Assembly (NCBI GenBank): GCA_011051425.1
Contig: DRLF01000018.1
Span: 1-6,347, forward strand
Source of the DNA: Thiolapillus brandeum
GTDB taxonomy: Bacteria > Pseudomonadota > Gammaproteobacteria > Chromatiales > Chromatiaceae
Reading direction: 5' to 3'
DNA length: 6,347 nucleotides
This document shows positions 1 through 6,347 of this stretch, piece by piece. The position numbers and the translations under genes are program-made. The notes beneath the pieces are model-generated. The model did no database searches. It worked only from the letters and a program-made list of their open reading frames with translations, and was not told where the DNA came from. How positions within the stretch are numbered: position 1 is the stretch's first letter; every line of letters starts with the position of its first letter.

Positions 1-733
1 GGCCAGGGTCATGGCTGATCAGTTCGACCAGCTCCTCCGTGGAAACGTTTTTATCACTGAGTCGGGTGAGCAGCCTGAGGGTAACGGCCTGGTTTTCCGT
101 TATCCGCCTGCCGTGTACTATCTGGGGACGGGAGAAATAATAGCCCTGGAAATAATCGAATCCCATGTTGTGCAGGGCCTGGTATTCCGCCTGTGTCTCC
201 ACCTTTTCAGCCAGCAGCCGGACGCCGTATTTGCGTAAGCGGTAAACCTTCCGGGGCAGCTGTGCCAGGTCGACAGCGGGTATCTCCACCTTGATGATCT
301 GCACCAGCGGCAGTAGCTGATCCCATTTCTCTTCAAATTCGAAGTCATCCAGTGCCAGCAGGTAGCCTTGGCCGGCAAGCTGGGCTATGTTTTCCACCAG
401 CTGGTGGTCGGTTTCTATATCTTCCAGTACCTCCAGAACCACCTGTTCCCGTTCGAAAGGTATCGGAGGCAGCTCGGTGAAAAAATCACGGGTAAGATTG
501 ATGAAGGCCCGCCGTTGTCCAACGATGCGTTCCAGTCCCATCTCCATGAAAGCATTGAGAATGACGCGAGCCGATGCTTCGGTTCCATTCATCCCCGGTG
601 CACTGAGCGTATTTCCTTCTCGATACAGCAGTTCATATCCGTAGACCCGCAGTCTGCGATCATAAATTGCCTGCCGGCCGATGAATATCTGCTTCACTCC
701 GATTCCGTGCTGTGATGGACCTGAATGGTTCAT
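1..733 (-). CDS. EAL-HDOD signalling protein (YuxH-like), C-terminus cut by window edge
   Basis: This is an open frame of 244 visible codons running off the left edge, so the HDOD part is almost entirely missing. Residues about 14-210 form an EAL domain of the kind found fused to HDOD. It has an ExLxR motif (E34, R38), N79, E101, the acidic pair D129-D130, K148, E176 and Q196 in QGYYFSRP. Two positions differ from classical phosphodiesterases: DDF is followed by EFEEKW rather than the usual GTG loop, and KVE (E150) replaces KID. Residues from about 214 (ENQAVTLRLL) match the usual entry into HDOD. Family members degrade or bind cyclic-di-GMP or act as signalling scaffolds; which applies here cannot be read from the sequence. 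The gene lies 45 bases after the diguanylate cyclase, so it may act against it. The ATG at 733 has only a weak AGG upstream. A GTG at 697, preceded by CGGAATCGGA and closer to the conserved start, is an alternative. Confidence 0.9.
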   Translation of the reverse strand, partial: MNHSGPSQHGIGVKQIFIGRQAIYDRRLRVYGYELLYREGNTLSAPGMNGTEASARVILNAFMEMGLERIVGQRRAFINLTRDFFTELPPIPFEREQVVLEVLEDIETDHQLVENIAQLAGQGYLLALDDFEFEEKWDQLLPLVQIIKVEIPAVDLAQLPRKVYRLRKYGVRLLAEKVETQAEYQALHNMGFDYFQGYYFSRPQIVHGRRITENQAVTLRLLTRLSDKNVSTEELVELISHDPG

Positions 734-761
734 CGGCCTGTTCAGTAAAAACTTCAGGAGA

Positions 762-779
762 ATCCGCTTCAATGCGGAT
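762..779 (-). other. Small perfect hairpin between the cyclase and EAL-HDOD genes
   Basis: The minus strand carries ATCCGC, a six-base loop ATTGAA, then GCGGAT: a perfect 6-base-pair stem that begins at the last base of the cyclase stop codon. A run of five T lies about ten bases further downstream rather than directly after the stem, so it does not look like a normal intrinsic terminator. It could be a weak attenuator, an RNA-processing or stability element, or chance. Confidence 0.35.
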
Positions 780-2215
780 CAATCAGTGCATTCCTGGCAG
801 CAAACCCGGTTTCTTCCCTCGTGTTTGGCTTCGTAGAGGCTTGTGTCGGCGCAACGCAGTAAATCCGCCAGTTCCTGGGCTGACGTTCCTTGCGTCACCC
901 CGATGCTCACGGTTGTCCTGATTCCCGGCCGGATATTGGTCCAGTCTTCCTGCGCCACGATTTTTCTCAATGCTTCACAATGCATGCAGGCGCCGGAAAG
1001 TTCGGTGTCAGGAAAGTACAGCAGAAACTCCTCACCGCCATAGCGGGCAACCAGGTCTGATTCGCGGGTGTTGCTTTCGAGAAGCTGTGCAATGCGTTGC
1101 AGAACCCTGTCTCCGGTGTCATGAAGGTATTGATCGTTGATTTGCTTGAAATGATCGATGTCCAGCATGGCGATGGAAAATGGCCGTTGTTGCCGCTTGC
1201 TGCGCGCGATCTCTTTTTGCAGGTAATCATTGGCATAGCGCCGGTTGAAAAGGCCGGTGAGATGGTCGCGTATGGCCTGTTTTCTGAGTTCTTCACTTTT
1301 TACTTCGAGCTCCCGGGTGCGCTCCTCTACCAGCCCCTCGAGGTTCTGGCGGATAAGTGCATATTGTCTCTGTACCAGCATCCCGAGTACGAGAACCAGC
1401 ATAAACAGGCCGAACAGCGCCAGATCCTGCTGTGTATACATCAGGGCAACCAGCAGGCCGATGATACCCGACAGGAGTTCGATGCCGGTTGCGTAAACGG
1501 AAAAGTTCCCCCTGAAATCCGTACCCCGAACGATGGACATGCCGGCGATGAGCATCTCGTTGATGACCTGCATTACCAGTAATGTGGCGAAAAGCGGAAC
1601 AAGCAACTGCATGGACAGCGCTTCCGCAGGAACCCTGCCGCCAAGACAGATGTAAGTGTATCCGCCCGCAAGACTCATGATGCTCATCATGCCGGAATTC
1701 ACCAGAACGGCGTTGAGGGTGTTGCGCAGAGGCACACCCTTGAAAAGCCGAAACCAGGCGAAGGTGAACGACGCCAGGCCATTGATGATTGCGCCATAAA
1801 AGGGGCCGAACAGCAGCAGGTTGGAAATTTGTCCGACGCGGTCCATGGAAACGTAGCCGAAGGATTTGTTGGTATAGCCGGCGGTGATCGTGTACAGGGA
1901 AAACAGATAGAAGAAGATCGCGGATCCCATGTCTGGTGGCGTCAAGCTGACGTCATTTCGCAAGGCGATAGCAAGCAGCAGACCAGCAGCCAGCAAAAAC
2001 AGCAGGCTGCTGTAGATGAACATCTTCAGCCAGTTATCTCCGGTTGCCGGATTGCTGTTGGCTTTTTTCTGTACTTTCCTTTTCACTTGGGCAGGGGTAT
2101 CAACAATAGCGGGATCGGCAAAGGTGGAGAAGCGGCCAGTGCCTGGGTTTGCTTTGCAACTATTCGTGAAAACTGCGGGCGAGAGAGGGCACATCTCCCA
2201 GTGTACCCATCGCAT
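779..2215 (-). CDS. Membrane-bound GGDEF diguanylate cyclase
   Basis: The predicted product makes cyclic-di-GMP from two GTP at the inner membrane. Numbering from the ATG at 2215 (478 aa), residues about 66-281 hold six or seven hydrophobic segments (roughly 66-85, 98-114, 130-153, 167-191, 203-226, 240-260, 265-281). A charged linker helix follows (about 289-314, LVEERTRELEVKSEELRKQ), then a GGDEF domain (about 315-473). The active site is GGEEF at 393-397, with metal-binding D352 in MLDIDHFKQIND. RESD at 384-387, five residues before GGEEF, is a textbook RxxD product-inhibition site. The domain opens with DHLTGLFNRR, and SIGV is at 437-440. The sensory membrane domain is unassigned. CMHC (410-413) and a CCQEC tail (472-476) are unusual. 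The start is uncertain: ATGs at 2215 and 2194 lie inside the upstream hydroxylase gene and lack well-spaced ribosome sites. A GTG at 2086 and an ATG at 2023 (GGAG 14 bases upstream) are alternatives. The GGDEF assignment itself is firm. Confidence 0.93.
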   Translation of the reverse strand: MRWVHWEMCPLSPAVFTNSCKANPGTGRFSTFADPAIVDTPAQVKRKVQKKANSNPATGDNWLKMFIYSSLLFLLAAGLLLAIALRNDVSLTPPDMGSAIFFYLFSLYTITAGYTNKSFGYVSMDRVGQISNLLLFGPFYGAIINGLASFTFAWFRLFKGVPLRNTLNAVLVNSGMMSIMSLAGGYTYICLGGRVPAEALSMQLLVPLFATLLVMQVINEMLIAGMSIVRGTDFRGNFSVYATGIELLSGIIGLLVALMYTQQDLALFGLFMLVLVLGMLVQRQYALIRQNLEGLVEERTRELEVKSEELRKQAIRDHLTGLFNRRYANDYLQKEIARSKRQQRPFSIAMLDIDHFKQINDQYLHDTGDRVLQRIAQLLESNTRESDLVARYGGEEFLLYFPDTELSGACMHCEALRKIVAQEDWTNIRPGIRTTVSIGVTQGTSAQELADLLRCADTSLYEAKHEGRNRVCCQECTD

Positions 2216-3383
2216 TGCGGATCAGCAGGTTTTTTACCGGCAACAACCGTTCCGTCACACCCATGCCCAGATTGCGGATGATTTTCAGGGGTGGCAGATC
2301 GTTGCTGAAGACCCGTTTGAACAAATCCATCGACCCCTGCATGGCGATATTTTCACCTTTGCGCGCGCGTTCGTAGAGGCGCAGGGTATGGAGTGAACCC
2401 AGCGGATGGCCCTTGCCACGGGCACGGACCAGCACGTCGGTCAGTTCGGCCATGTCCAGCAGGCCCAGGTTCACGCCCTGTCCGGCAAGGGGGTGGATGA
2501 CATGCGCAGCGTCACCTACCAGCGCCAGACCGGGTTTGATGTATTGCTTTGCGTGTTGCAGGCGCAGGGGGAAGGCGCCGCGCTCGCCCTGCAGTTCCAG
2601 TCTTCCCAGACGTTCTTCGCTGGCGCGCGTCAGTGCTTCATCGAAATCGCCTGCTGGCATTTCGGTCAGTTCCTGTGCCTGTTCGGGGGTGGTGGACCAG
2701 ACGATGGAAAACAGGTCGTCGTCCATGGGCAGCAGGGCCAGGGGACCATGGGTCATGAAACGCTGCCAGCAGGTGGCCTGATTGCCTTTTTCGGCCCGCA
2801 CGGTACATACCACGGCAGTCTGGTCATAGCCCCAGCCACCGGTGGATATGCCGGCCAGTTCCCGCAGTGAGGAGCGTGCGCCGTCGGCGGCCACCACGAG
2901 GGAAGTGCTCAACTGTGTACCGTTGTTGAGCACCACGCGGGGAGCATTTTCATCGAGGTCCAGCCCGCTGATGGATGCGGGACAATGAATGTCGATGTTG
3001 TCCAGAGCGCGCAGCTGCTCCCACAGAGCGATCTGGATGATGCGGTTTTCGATGATATGCCCCAGGTCGGGCTCGCCGATGTCTGCGGCATGAAAATGGA
3101 TTTCTGCGCCGCTGCTTTCCCACACACACATCTGTTCATAGGGTGTGACCCGCCGACGAACCATGCCCGGCCATGCCTGAAGACGGCTGAAAATATTCTG
3201 GGAAGCGCGGCTGATGGCTGAAACCCGGATATCGTGGCTGTCCTGTGGCCAGTCCTCGGTGGGTTCCCGGCGTTCCAGCAGTGCGATGCTGAAGCCCTGT
3301 TCCGCCAGGGCGCAGGCGAGGGCGGCGCCTACCATGCCACCTCCGGCGATGATGATGTCTGTGTGCGATTCGGTGTTACTCAC
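2160..3383 (-). CDS. ubiI: UbiI/UbiF-type FAD-dependent ubiquinone biosynthesis hydroxylase
   Basis: This 407-residue class A flavin monooxygenase belongs to the UbiH/UbiF/VisC/COQ6 family, which adds hydroxyl groups to the polyprenyl-benzene ring of ubiquinone precursors using O2 and NAD(P)H. Visible motifs in order: the N-terminal FAD fold GGGMVG (14-19) with ribose-binding E37, RVSAIS (53-58), the central DG motif VVAADGARS (163-171), and the second FAD motif GDAAHVIHPLAGQGVNLG (290-307). Its place directly after ubiH matches ubiI (visC) of E. coli, a C5 hydroxylase, and LGHIIENRIIQIALW (107-121) and SIVWSTTPEQAQ (226-237) look UbiI-like. The C-terminal MQGSMDLFKRVFSNDLPPL (348-366) resembles UbiF, the C6 hydroxylase, so the symbol rests partly on synteny. 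The start is GTG at 3383, overlapping the ubiH stop by four bases (GTGA). A GAGGG ribosome site lies eight bases upstream, inside ubiH. Confidence 0.93.
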   Translation of the reverse strand: MSNTESHTDIIIAGGGMVGAALACALAEQGFSIALLERREPTEDWPQDSHDIRVSAISRASQNIFSRLQAWPGMVRRRVTPYEQMCVWESSGAEIHFHAADIGEPDLGHIIENRIIQIALWEQLRALDNIDIHCPASISGLDLDENAPRVVLNNGTQLSTSLVVAADGARSSLRELAGISTGGWGYDQTAVVCTVRAEKGNQATCWQRFMTHGPLALLPMDDDLFSIVWSTTPEQAQELTEMPAGDFDEALTRASEERLGRLELQGERGAFPLRLQHAKQYIKPGLALVGDAAHVIHPLAGQGVNLGLLDMAELTDVLVRARGKGHPLGSLHTLRLYERARKGENIAMQGSMDLFKRVFSNDLPPLKIIRNLGMGVTERLLPVKNLLIRNAMGTLGDVPSLARSFHE

Positions 3384-4588
3384 AGTGGCAGCCCTCGCGA
3401 CAGTCTGGGCAGCCGTCCCTGCAGGCCCATGGCGGCTCTGGCAATAACATGACGGGCAGGAGCAAGCCCTTCCAGCGCCAGTACCCCTATGTTGCGTGCC
3501 AGCCTGAGTGGCAACATGTCGTTGCTGAAGCTGCGAACCAGGGTATCGGTGAGCTGGACGACTTTCTGCTGATCTTTCCTGCGCCAGTCCTGGTAGCGCT
3601 GCAGCACCGCGATGTCGCCGGGATCTTCACCGGATTGAATGCCCTGCAGCACCACTTCCGCCAGGGCGGCTACGTCCCGGATACCCAGGTTGAAGCCCTG
3701 TCCGGCAACGGGATGCAGGGTATGGGCGGCATTGCCGATCACCACGGCGCGGTGTTTGACAGTGTCGGGAACATACAGCTGGGACAGGGGATAGCTGTTG
3801 CGCTTACCGGCGCGCAGAAAGCGGCCCAGGCGCCAGCCGAACTGGCGTTGCATGCGGGCGAGAAAAGCTGCGTCATCCAGTGACAGCATTTCCCCCACCA
3901 TGTCGTCCTTCACCGTCCACACCAGTGCGCAGCGTTGTTCGGTCATGGGCAGCAGCGCCATGGGGCCGTTGCGGGTGAAGCGTTCGTAGGCAGTGTTTTT
4001 GTGGGGGCGGCCCGGCGTAACATTTGCGGTGATGGCGCTCTGGCCATATTCCCGGCGCCTCACATCGAAACACAGTTGCTGGCGCACGAAGGAATTGCCA
4101 CCGTCCGCGGCCACCAGCAGGCGGGCGCTCAGGGTCTTCCCGTCAAGGCCGATATGGGCCAGATCGTCCTCGATGTTCACCCATTGCACCCGTCCGGGCG
4201 CGATGATATGAATATCGTCCAGTTTGTTCAGGCGGTTCAGCAGCGCGGTGCCCAGGTTCCTGGCGGTGATGACATGTCCCAGTGCGGCGACCTGTTCTTC
4301 CCCGGCATCCAGATGCGTAAAGCCGAAACCGCCCTGCTCGGAAACGTGGATGTGCCGGATGGGTTCGGCGCTGTCTGCCATGTCCTTCCAGACGTTCAGG
4401 GCAGAGAAAATACGCTGAGAGCCCTGGGCCAGGGCAATGCCACGGTCATCATAATTGGGTACGGCATCCACCTTGAGCGGAGCTGCTTCGACCAGGGCAA
4501 TGCGCAAATCATGGCCCGAAAGGGCGATGGCCAGACTGGCGCCCGCCATGCCGCCACCCACGATGATGATGTCGTATGCCTGTTTCAT
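3380..4588 (-). CDS. ubiH: 2-octaprenyl-6-methoxyphenol hydroxylase UbiH
   Basis: The 402-residue FAD hydroxylase acts on C1 of the ring of 2-octaprenyl-6-methoxyphenol in aerobic ubiquinone synthesis, probably within the Ubi enzyme complex. The motifs are the FAD fold VGGGMAG (10-16) with E34, DDRGIALAQGSQ (47-58; DGRAIALAAGT in E. coli), LLVAADGGNS (157-166) with the DG pair, and GNAAHTLHPVAGQGFNLG (285-302). The GN in place of the GD seen in most family members, including the downstream paralog, is typical of UbiH. FGWRLGRFLRAGKRNSYPL (250-268) and the C-terminal PARHVIA also follow E. coli UbiH. The ATG at 4588 overlaps the pepP stop as ATGA, so translation is probably coupled; its own ribosome site is weak (GAAG). 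Length is normal for the family (about 390-405 residues), and no key residue is missing. Confidence 0.96.
   Translation of the reverse strand: MKQAYDIIIVGGGMAGASLAIALSGHDLRIALVEAAPLKVDAVPNYDDRGIALAQGSQRIFSALNVWKDMADSAEPIRHIHVSEQGGFGFTHLDAGEEQVAALGHVITARNLGTALLNRLNKLDDIHIIAPGRVQWVNIEDDLAHIGLDGKTLSARLLVAADGGNSFVRQQLCFDVRRREYGQSAITANVTPGRPHKNTAYERFTRNGPMALLPMTEQRCALVWTVKDDMVGEMLSLDDAAFLARMQRQFGWRLGRFLRAGKRNSYPLSQLYVPDTVKHRAVVIGNAAHTLHPVAGQGFNLGIRDVAALAEVVLQGIQSGEDPGDIAVLQRYQDWRRKDQQKVVQLTDTLVRSFSNDMLPLRLARNIGVLALEGLAPARHVIARAAMGLQGRLPRLSRGLPL
3392..3396 (-). promoter_or_regulatory. Ribosome binding site supporting the GTG start of the ubiI-type gene
   Basis: GAGGG on the minus strand lies eight bases before the GTG at 3383, within the last codons of ubiH. 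It is the best ribosome site near this junction and supports the GTG start over any later codon. Confidence 0.6.
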
Positions 4589-5892
4589 GTCTTCATGATC
4601 GCTTCGATGTCGGTGATGGTCTTGGGCGCATCGGCAGACAGTACTTCATGGCCGGTCTTGGTGACCAGAATATCATCTTCGATGCGAATGCCGATTCCCT
4701 GCCATTTTTTGGCCACGCCTTTACTGCCCAGTGGGATGTACAGACCGGGTTCGATGGTGAGCACCATGCCGGGCTCCAGCTGTCGCCAGTGTCCGTCGAT
4801 CTTGTAGTCGCCCACGTCATGTACGTCCATGCCCAGCCAGTGCCCCGTGCCGTGCATGAAGAAGCGCTTGTACTTCTCTTCCCGGATGAGCCGCGCCAGC
4901 TGGCCCTTGAGCAGTCCCAGTCTGACCAGCCCGCGGGTGAGAGTGCGCACTGCTGCCTTGTGCGGTGCATTGTAGGCGTTGCCCGGCTTTACCTGCCTTA
5001 TGGCGGCAAGCTGGGCATCCAGCACCAGCTGATACAGTTGTGCCTGGGGCTTGCTGAAGGTCCCGCCCACCGGAAAGGTACGGGTGATGTCAGAAGCGTA
5101 GTAGTCCAGCTCGCATCCTGCATCGATGAGCACCAAGTCTTTGCTTTCCAGCTTGTCGGTATTGTCCACGTAATGCAGCACAGTGGCATTGTTGCCACCG
5201 CCCACGATAGGGGAATAGGCCTGCTGGCGCGCGCCACGCCTGCTGCATTCGTGCAGGAAAGCGGCTTCGAGCTGATACTCCTTCATGCCGGGTTTGCATT
5301 CGCGCATGAGCCGCTTGTGGGCGGCAGCGGATACCTTGGCGGCCTTGCGCATCACAGCGATTTCCGAGCGTGACTTGTACAGCCGCATGTCATGGAGATA
5401 GTGATCGAGTGCGATGAATTCCTGGGGTGTATGCACGCCGCTGCGTGCCTTGCCCCGGATCTGGCTGATCCAGCTGGACATGTTTTTGTCGAGTTCAGGG
5501 TCGCAGCCCATGGCGTAGTAGACGCGCTCGCACTGTTCCAGCATACGCGGCAGGATCTCGTTGAGATCGGCAATGGGAAAGGAATCGTCCGCAGCATATT
5601 CAGCCACCGCGCCTTCCTGCCCGGCGATGGGTCCGTCCCAGCGTTCCTTTTCCTCGTCTTTCTCCCGGCAGAACAGGATGTATTCTCCCTGTTTGCGTCC
5701 CGGTATGAGCACGGCAACGGCTTCGGGCTCTTCGAAACCGGTCAGGTAATAGAAATCGCTGTCCGGGCGATAGGGGTAGGTCACATCGTTGTTGCGCTGT
5801 TTGATGCCGGCTGCCGGCAATATGGCGATACTGTCCTTGCCCATCATGCGCATCAGCTGGCGGCGCCGGCGCCTGAATTCATTCTGCGTCAT
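4585..5892 (-). CDS. pepP: Xaa-Pro aminopeptidase PepP (M24B)
   Basis: This cytosolic metallopeptidase removes an N-terminal residue that precedes proline, normally with two Mn2+ ions. From the chosen ATG the protein has 435 residues (E. coli PepP has 441). An N-terminal domain (YPYRPDSDFYYLTGF at about 39-53) precedes a pita-bread catalytic domain starting near 170. All five metal ligands are visible: D257 in LIDAGCE, D268 in SDITRTFPV, H351 in HGTGHWLGMDVHDVG, E381 in TIEPGLYIP and E405 in GIRIEDDI. H347 and H358 match the conserved substrate-site histidines. I prefer the ATG at 5892 because GAGGCAGG lies just upstream and the start MTQNEF resembles MSEISRQEF of E. coli. An in-frame ATG at 5907 has no ribosome site. 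The gene overlaps the end of ygfB by 14 bases and the start of ubiH by four. The ygfB-pepP-ubiH-ubiI order is conserved in many gammaproteobacteria; no functional tie of PepP to quinones is evident. Confidence 0.96.
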   Translation of the reverse strand: MTQNEFRRRRRQLMRMMGKDSIAILPAAGIKQRNNDVTYPYRPDSDFYYLTGFEEPEAVAVLIPGRKQGEYILFCREKDEEKERWDGPIAGQEGAVAEYAADDSFPIADLNEILPRMLEQCERVYYAMGCDPELDKNMSSWISQIRGKARSGVHTPQEFIALDHYLHDMRLYKSRSEIAVMRKAAKVSAAAHKRLMRECKPGMKEYQLEAAFLHECSRRGARQQAYSPIVGGGNNATVLHYVDNTDKLESKDLVLIDAGCELDYYASDITRTFPVGGTFSKPQAQLYQLVLDAQLAAIRQVKPGNAYNAPHKAAVRTLTRGLVRLGLLKGQLARLIREEKYKRFFMHGTGHWLGMDVHDVGDYKIDGHWRQLEPGMVLTIEPGLYIPLGSKGVAKKWQGIGIRIEDDILVTKTGHEVLSADAPKTITDIEAIMKT

Positions 5893-6347
5893 TACTGCCT
5901 GCCTCATGCCAGATCAGTGAAGTGGCGACCCACAGGTATTCTTCCAGTTGCATGAGCGCCTCTTCGGCTTCCTGCAGTTCACCGAAATCCTCCACGTTCA
6001 TCCGCGAGATTTCGCTGAAGTCCTGCAGGGCTTCTCCGGCATCACTGTTGAGCAACTGCTGTTCCTGCTCGCCCGCCAGACCGAAACCAAACAGAAAGCC
6101 CTGGCTCCAGTCGCGTATGGCTGCGGCCCTTTCCGCGACAGACGCATCCTCTTCGGGCAGCATCAGCCGCAGGGGGATGGTGCCGCTGTGAAGCTCTTCC
6201 GCGGTGAACAGCAGCAGGTTTTCAATGTCTGCCGCGCAATGCTGCACCTGAGGATCTTCTGGATCTGTTTCTTCCATCAGCACCTGGCGCCAGTTGGCGG
6301 CGCGGCCACACAGCATGCCAGCCAGAATGCCGTGGATTTCAGCGGCA
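5879..6347 (-). CDS. ygfB: YgfB/UPF0149 family protein, N-terminus cut by window edge
   Basis: The reading frame enters from the right edge (first full codon at 6346) and gives 155 visible residues ending in GSNDAE. The opening AEIHGILAGMLCG aligns with AEMHGLISGMICG of E. coli YgfB, so the ATG at 6316 is internal and roughly 30-35 N-terminal residues lie outside the window. Further family features are the acidic middle, a WSQGFLFGFGLAG segment matching the WVNHFLLGLGV region, and an acidic C-terminal helix (EDFGELQEAEEALMQLEEY). The protein is small, acidic, probably cytosolic and helical, with no visible catalytic motif. In Pseudomonas aeruginosa YgfB lowers ampDh3 expression by countering the regulator AlpA and so affects beta-lactam tolerance; whether that applies here is unknown. 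Its stop overlaps the start of pepP, placing it first in the visible block. Confidence 0.93.
   Translation of the reverse strand, partial: AAEIHGILAGMLCGRAANWRQVLMEETDPEDPQVQHCAADIENLLLFTAEELHSGTIPLRLMLPEEDASVAERAAAIRDWSQGFLFGFGLAGEQEQQLLNSDAGEALQDFSEISRMNVEDFGELQEAEEALMQLEEYLWVATSLIWHEAGSNDAE
5898..5905 (-). promoter_or_regulatory. Ribosome binding site deciding the pepP start
   Basis: GAGGCAGG on the minus strand ends five bases before the ATG at 5892, with its GAGG part nine bases away. It lies inside the last codons of ygfB and downstream of the alternative ATG at 5907, so it favours the shorter pepP product. Confidence 0.6.

Noticed and set aside
118..378. 86-codon minus-strand open frame
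   Set aside because: It lies in a different frame from the EAL domain, which is continuous and motif-rich across the same bases.
734..778. Promoter for the EAL-HDOD gene in the 45-base gap
   Set aside because: I could not find a convincing pair of -35 and -10 boxes; the gap holds only the hairpin, a T-run and a weak ribosome site.
1829..2870. Several 120-160-codon open frames on the plus strand
   Set aside because: All lie opposite the cyclase and the ubiI-type gene and change frame relative to one another; they are shadows.
3119..3128. Short CA dinucleotide run
   Set aside because: Only about five units inside the ubiI-type gene, encoding ordinary residues of a conserved segment; too short to suggest phase variation.
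3935..4807. 290-codon open frame on the plus strand
   Set aside because: It runs antisense through ubiH and the end of pepP, both of which have clear family motifs. Its translation shows no recognisable domain and fits the open antisense frames expected in this codon usage.
4576..5373. 265-codon open frame on the plus strand
   Set aside because: It is antisense to the catalytic domain of pepP, which is certain from its metal ligands; no domain or sensible ribosome site supports it.
5862..5873. Perfect 12-base palindrome GGCGCCGGCGCC
   Set aside because: It encodes part of an arginine run near the PepP N-terminus, where the family also has several arginines. Codon choice explains it, and nothing suggests an operator.
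5392..5955. 187-codon open frame on the plus strand
   Set aside because: It is antisense to the N-terminal half of pepP and the end of ygfB, with no independent evidence of coding.
6314..6316. ATG as the ygfB start
   Set aside because: The frame stays open to the window edge, and the upstream residues AEIHGILAG match the family, so this is an internal methionine.

Overview
The window reads as one head-to-tail gene block on the minus strand of a gammaproteobacterial chromosome. The order ygfB, pepP, ubiH and a ubiI/visC-type gene is the arrangement known from Escherichia coli and relatives. The proteins are clearly related to those families but too divergent for me to name a genus. A moderately high G+C content and widespread open antisense frames fit a free-living gammaproteobacterium. 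I see no RNA genes, insertion sequences, CRISPR repeats or signs of recent transfer.

In the direction of transcription (high to low coordinates) the block has six genes. (1) A YgfB/UPF0149 protein is cut by the right edge. (2) PepP is an M24 Xaa-Pro aminopeptidase with all five metal ligands. (3) UbiH is an FAD hydroxylase. (4) A second FAD hydroxylase carries a mixture of UbiI-like and UbiF-like signatures. (5) A membrane-anchored GGDEF diguanylate cyclase has an intact active site and a product-inhibition site. (6) An EAL-HDOD protein is cut by the left edge. Genes 1 to 5 overlap each other or nearly so, which suggests translational coupling. Gene 6 follows a 45-base gap that contains a small perfect hairpin.

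Two functional themes share the block. UbiH and its partner are oxygen-dependent hydroxylases that modify the ubiquinone ring. The last two genes are a probable cyclic-di-GMP maker and a possible cyclic-di-GMP degrader or binder. The join between respiratory-quinone synthesis and second-messenger genes, with no visible terminator between them, is the most noteworthy feature. I do not see a clearly new system. The open points are the unassigned membrane domain and cysteine cluster of the cyclase, the unresolved cyclase start, the mosaic hydroxylase, and the EAL-HDOD protein with nearly all catalytic EAL residues.
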